Part shown: piece after piece, positions 15,734-17,640 of the stretch | Numbering within the stretch: position 1 is the first letter of the stretch | Layout of the letters: the number at the start of each line of letters is the position of its first letter | Assembly: GCA_043775355.1 (NCBI GenBank) | Contig: JAYVSL010000188.1 | Location: 1 to 17,640, forward strand | Direction: 5' to 3' | DNA length: 17,640 nucleotides | From: BOG-1363 sp043775355 | Lineage (GTDB): Bacteria; Planctomycetota; UBA11346 | Notes under the pieces: model-generated | What the model was told of the DNA's origin: nothing | Seen by the model: the letters and a program-made list of their open reading frames with translations, nothing else | The model's database searches: none | Translations under genes and position numbers: made by a program

Positions 15734-16588
15734 CTAAGCTCCAAATTCGTGACGACGCGGCAGATCTTCTAAGCGCCCCATACCGAAACGACTTAGAAAT
15801 GCATCGGTGGTGGCGTACAACAGCGGACGGCCAAGCGCTTCATCATCACGACCGCTGACCAACACCAACTTCAGATCCATCAACTGACGCAGAACTGGAC
15901 CACATTGCACGCCACGAATATCTTCAATCGCACCACGCGTGATTGGCTGTTTATAAGCAACGATGGCCAGGGTTTCGAGCGCACCTTTGGAGAGTTTGCT
16001 CGGTAATTCACGACGTTCCAACTGGCGAACCCACGGATACAATTCACGTCGCGTCATCAACTGCCAACCGCCAGCGATATGGCGGAGTTCCCACCCACGA
16101 CGTTCGCGATCGTAGCGCACCATCAAACCCGTCAGAAAACCTTCCAAGTACGTGGCGCTCGTCCCAGGCAAAACCCGCTGCAAACGCTCAATGGTCAACG
16201 GACGCGTGGCGACAAATAACACGCCTTCCACGGCAGCGCGTAATTCGGCCGGTGGTAAATCGCTGACGTCAGGCACCACGGGCACGTCATCGCTAGCCGA
16301 CGGTTGACCGGCATTCAGATCGGCCGCATCCATGGTTTCCACGAGCGGTGGAACCGATTCTTCCACCGCCGCTTCTTCTACCGTCGCTTCTTCCACCGTC
16401 GAATCAGCTTTGGCTTCAGGCACGGCGATGTCATCTTCTGACGCGTCGCCAACGTGGACCTCAGTGTCCTCCTCGGCCTGCATTTTCGCCACTGAATCCG
16501 CTTCTTCGTTCGTCGTCACTGCTCTCACTGCTCTCAGTGCCTGGTCGAGATTTTCATTCACCACAGATTCACCGTCGGGGAAGCTCAT
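15734..16588 (-). CDS. scpB: Segregation and condensation protein B
   Basis: A 284-residue protein. The winged-helix ScpB core (about 113-275) contains AELRAAVEGVLFVATRPLT (114-132), GGWQLMTRRE (173-182) and the highly conserved AYKQPITRGAIEDIRG (211-226). ScpB dimers bind the kleisin ScpA and regulate the Smc ATPase that compacts and separates chromosomes. The first about 110 residues are an acidic, disordered-looking extension not found in typical ScpB of about 190-200 residues; it includes a VEE(A/S)-type pentapeptide repeat from a 15-bp duplication. scpA, usually next door, is not in the window; trpG is the upstream neighbour, overlapping by four bases (ATGA, 16585-16588). The ATG has a strong GGAGGG six bases upstream. 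A gap of 51 bases separates it from the DUF4340-like gene. Confidence 0.95.
   Translation of the reverse strand: MSFPDGESVVNENLDQALRAVRAVTTNEEADSVAKMQAEEDTEVHVGDASEDDIAVPEAKADSTVEEATVEEAAVEESVPPLVETMDAADLNAGQPSASDDVPVVPDVSDLPPAELRAAVEGVLFVATRPLTIERLQRVLPGTSATYLEGFLTGLMVRYDRERRGWELRHIAGGWQLMTRRELYPWVRQLERRELPSKLSKGALETLAIVAYKQPITRGAIEDIRGVQCGPVLRQLMDLKLVLVSGRDDEALGRPLLYATTDAFLSRFGMGRLEDLPRRHEFGA
16361..16405. repeat. 3 x 15 bp in-frame tandem repeat in scpB acidic tail
   Basis: Units 16361-16375, 16376-16390 and 16391-16405 share TTC(C/T)ACCG(C/T)CG with a 15-base period. On the minus strand they encode the pentapeptide series around residues 63-78 (STVEE, ATVEE, AAVEE). The reading frame is preserved. 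Confidence 0.92.
16517..16540. repeat. 9-bp in-frame tandem repeat near scpB start
   Basis: CACTGCTCT is repeated at 16517-16525 and 16526-16534, followed by a partial third copy to 16540 (CAGTGC). It encodes RAVRAV at residues 19-24 of ScpB. Confidence 0.85.
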
Positions 16589-17157
16589 CGACGGCCCTCC
16601 AAAAAATTACGCAGCAAGTGATGACCATGTTGGGTCAGAAAACTTTCGGGATGGAATTGCACGCCTTCGATCGGCAGTTCCCGATGGCGAACGCCCATCA
16701 GCTCACTGCGATCCACTGTCCACGCCGTCGCTTCCAAACCAGCCGGCAAAGCGTCATCCACCACTAAACTATGATAACGAGTCGCCGTAAACGGCGTCGG
16801 CACTCCACTAAAAATGCCACGGCCATCGTGACGAATTTCACTGGTTTTACCGTGCATCAACCGATCAGCACGGCGCACGACGCCACCAAAAGCCTGACCA
16901 ATCGCCTGATGCCCAAGGCACACGCCAAACAATGGCATCCGCGCTTTGGCCGCTGCCAAAATCAGCGCCAAGCTGATACCAGCCTCGGTCGGCGAACATG
17001 GCCCTGGGGAAATCAGCAAGCGCTCGGGCTTTTTAGCCATCACCTGCTCAACCGTCAGTTCATCATTGCGATACACCTCGACCTCTGCACCGAGTTCCCA
17101 CAGGTACTGGACCAAATTCCAGGTGAAGCTGTCGTAGTTGTCGATGACGATGATCAT
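16585..17157 (-). CDS. trpG: Glutamine amidotransferase subunit of anthranilate/aminodeoxychorismate synthase
   Basis: A 190-residue class I glutaminase that supplies ammonia from glutamine to chorismate, for tryptophan (TrpG) or folate (PabA) synthesis. The catalytic triad is Cys80 in FGVCLGHQAIGQ, and His169 and Glu171 in GVQFHPES. The oxyanion motif LISPGPCSPTEAG (48-60) and MHGKTS (101-106) are present. I set the start at ATG 17157, because family members begin with M-I-x-V-I-DNYDSFT; the longer reading frame from GTG 17226 adds 23 residues unlike the family. No clear Shine-Dalgarno precedes either start. No trpE, pabB or other chorismate gene is adjacent, so the pathway cannot be decided; one amphibolic subunit may serve both. 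It is the first gene of the operon leading into scpB, overlapping it by four bases. Confidence 0.94.
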   Translation of the reverse strand: MIIVIDNYDSFTWNLVQYLWELGAEVEVYRNDELTVEQVMAKKPERLLISPGPCSPTEAGISLALILAAAKARMPLFGVCLGHQAIGQAFGGVVRRADRLMHGKTSEIRHDGRGIFSGVPTPFTATRYHSLVVDDALPAGLEATAWTVDRSELMGVRHRELPIEGVQFHPESFLTQHGHHLLRNFLEGRR

Positions 17158-17392
17158 GGGCGTATTCGTGGCGCGGCAGCCTAAGCCCATCCCCCAACAG
17201 GCAACTACAGGCGCGCCACAGCCCACGATTCTCGCCGACGCCGCTCGCCCAACTCATGTCGCGAACAACGCTCGCGAGCGAAATACGTCAACGCCACACG
17301 CTGAAACCGCGAAATATTCGCCATTTACCTACCTTCGCCAACCATTGCCTACCCTCCTCATCGCATGACCTTGAGCTTGCGGCCCTAGCGAC
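17158..17392. other. Divergent intergenic region between trpG and tRNA-Arg
   Basis: With the tRNA promoter and leader this gap is 288 bp. It should hold the start signals of the trpG operon on the minus strand, but I could not identify a convincing -35/-10 pair. The only clear structure is a perfect 12-bp palindrome, CGCTCGCGAGCG, at 17269-17280. No small gene is supported here. Confidence 0.6.
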
Positions 17393-17419
17393 TTGACGAC
17401 CGACCCAACACCCTATGCT
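17393..17419 (+). promoter_or_regulatory. Sigma70-type promoter of tRNA-Arg
   Basis: TTGACG at 17393-17398 and TATGCT at 17414-17419 with a 15-base spacer. They lie 26 bases before the tRNA. A GC-rich discriminator (CCGCGCCC, 17420-17428 region) follows the -10, a feature of stably repressed RNA promoters under stringent control. The spacer is shorter than the ideal 17, so this is a reasonable but unproven call. Confidence 0.6.
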
Positions 17420-17445
17420 CCGCGCCCACGTTTGAAGTTGGATCT

Positions 17446-17521
17446 GCGCTGGTAGCTCAATGGATAGAGCATCTGACTACGGATCAGAAGGTTAGAGGTT
17501 CGAGTCCTCTCCGGCGCGCCA
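17446..17521 (+). tRNA. tRNA-Arg (anticodon ACG)
   Basis: A full 76-base cloverleaf with encoded CCA. The acceptor stem is GCGCTGG (17446-17452) with CCGGCGC (17511-17517), one G-U pair. The D-stem is GCTC/GAGC, and the anticodon stem TCTGA/TCAGA flanks loop CTACGGA with anticodon ACG at 17479-17481. The T-stem AGAGG/CCTCT holds loop TTCGAGT. The discriminator is G17518 and CCA is 17519-17521. The wobble A34 is normally edited to inosine by TadA, letting this tRNA read CGU, CGC and CGA arginine codons. Confidence 0.98.
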
Positions 17522-17523
17522 CT

Positions 17524-17562
17524 AAACCCCGCAAGCTTAACAACTTGCGGGGTTTGCTTTTT
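17524..17562 (+). terminator. Intrinsic terminator of tRNA-Arg
   Basis: A perfect 12-bp stem (17524-17535 with 17544-17555, core CCCCGCAAG) with an eight-base loop, followed two bases later by TTTTT (17558-17562). It starts 3 bases after the tRNA 3' end, so the tRNA is a single-gene transcript. Confidence 0.93.
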
Positions 17563-17640
17563 AACTCGTCTGACGATGCGGTGACTGTCCATTATAAGAA
17601 AAATCCAACTAACCTGCAAAATCTAGTGCTTTGTCATACC

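Noticed and set aside
17158..17226. Longer trpG start at GTG 17226
   Set aside because: The added 23 residues do not resemble the family, which begins at the MI-x-V-IDNYDSFT segment.
17263..17291. Candidate minus-strand promoter TTGACG for trpG
   Set aside because: The hexamer 17 bases downstream is TTGTTC, a poor -10 match.
17413..17619. Minus-strand 68-residue reading frame containing GAPERTRTSNLLIRSQMLYP
   Set aside because: It is the antisense translation of the tRNA-Arg gene, a well-known false protein in databases.

Overview
This is a bacterial chromosomal segment of moderate GC. All 14 recognisable protein genes except one lie on the minus strand, so the window is best read from high to low coordinate. 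The mix (an MSHEN-type PilB with PilT and PilC, a flavin halogenase-like protein, DUF4340-like repeats, a receiver fused to an anti-sigma-type ATPase, a 545-residue GpmI) suggests Planctomycetota or another PVC-group lineage. That is inference from gene style only; no rRNA gene or other decisive marker is present. Several genes have clear Shine-Dalgarno sequences (gpmI, scpB, rsmA, the PpiC-like gene, the histidine kinase gene), while terC and trpG do not.

Right end (about 17.2-17.6 kb): a tRNA-Arg(ACG) gene on the plus strand has its own promoter and a textbook intrinsic terminator. Divergent from it is a compact minus-strand operon: trpG/pabA (glutaminase subunit of anthranilate or aminodeoxychorismate synthase), scpB (condensin partner with a long acidic N-terminal tail), a 732-residue membrane-anchored DUF4340-like protein, rsmA (16S rRNA dimethyltransferase) and a membrane-anchored PpiC/SurA-like foldase. 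Most junctions are 4-base stop/start overlaps.

Middle (7.0-11.1 kb): pilT, pilB and pilC, the retraction ATPase, extension ATPase and inner-membrane platform protein of a type IV pilus or related type II secretion machine. pilT and pilB overlap by 4 bases. Downstream of pilC are a 3 x 17 bp tandem repeat and a 12-bp hairpin, then gpmI (cofactor-independent phosphoglycerate mutase).

Left (0-5 kb): a soluble histidine kinase is followed after 3 bases by a response regulator whose output domain is a SpoIIAB/RsbW-type ATPase, a phosphorelay unit with no DNA-binding output. Convergent to it is a TerC-family membrane protein, the only plus-strand protein gene; the gap between them holds a long heptamer-built inverted repeat that looks like a REP/MITE-type element. 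Divergent from terC is a halogenase-like flavoprotein whose stop codon overlaps the start of an unrecognised 197-residue protein.

No CRISPR array, rRNA, transposase, prophage or classical defence system is visible. The most novel-looking items are the halogenase-like/unknown protein pair, the receiver-ATPase fusion with its sensorless kinase, the repeat architecture of the DUF4340-like protein, and an unusual number of short tandem duplications across the window.
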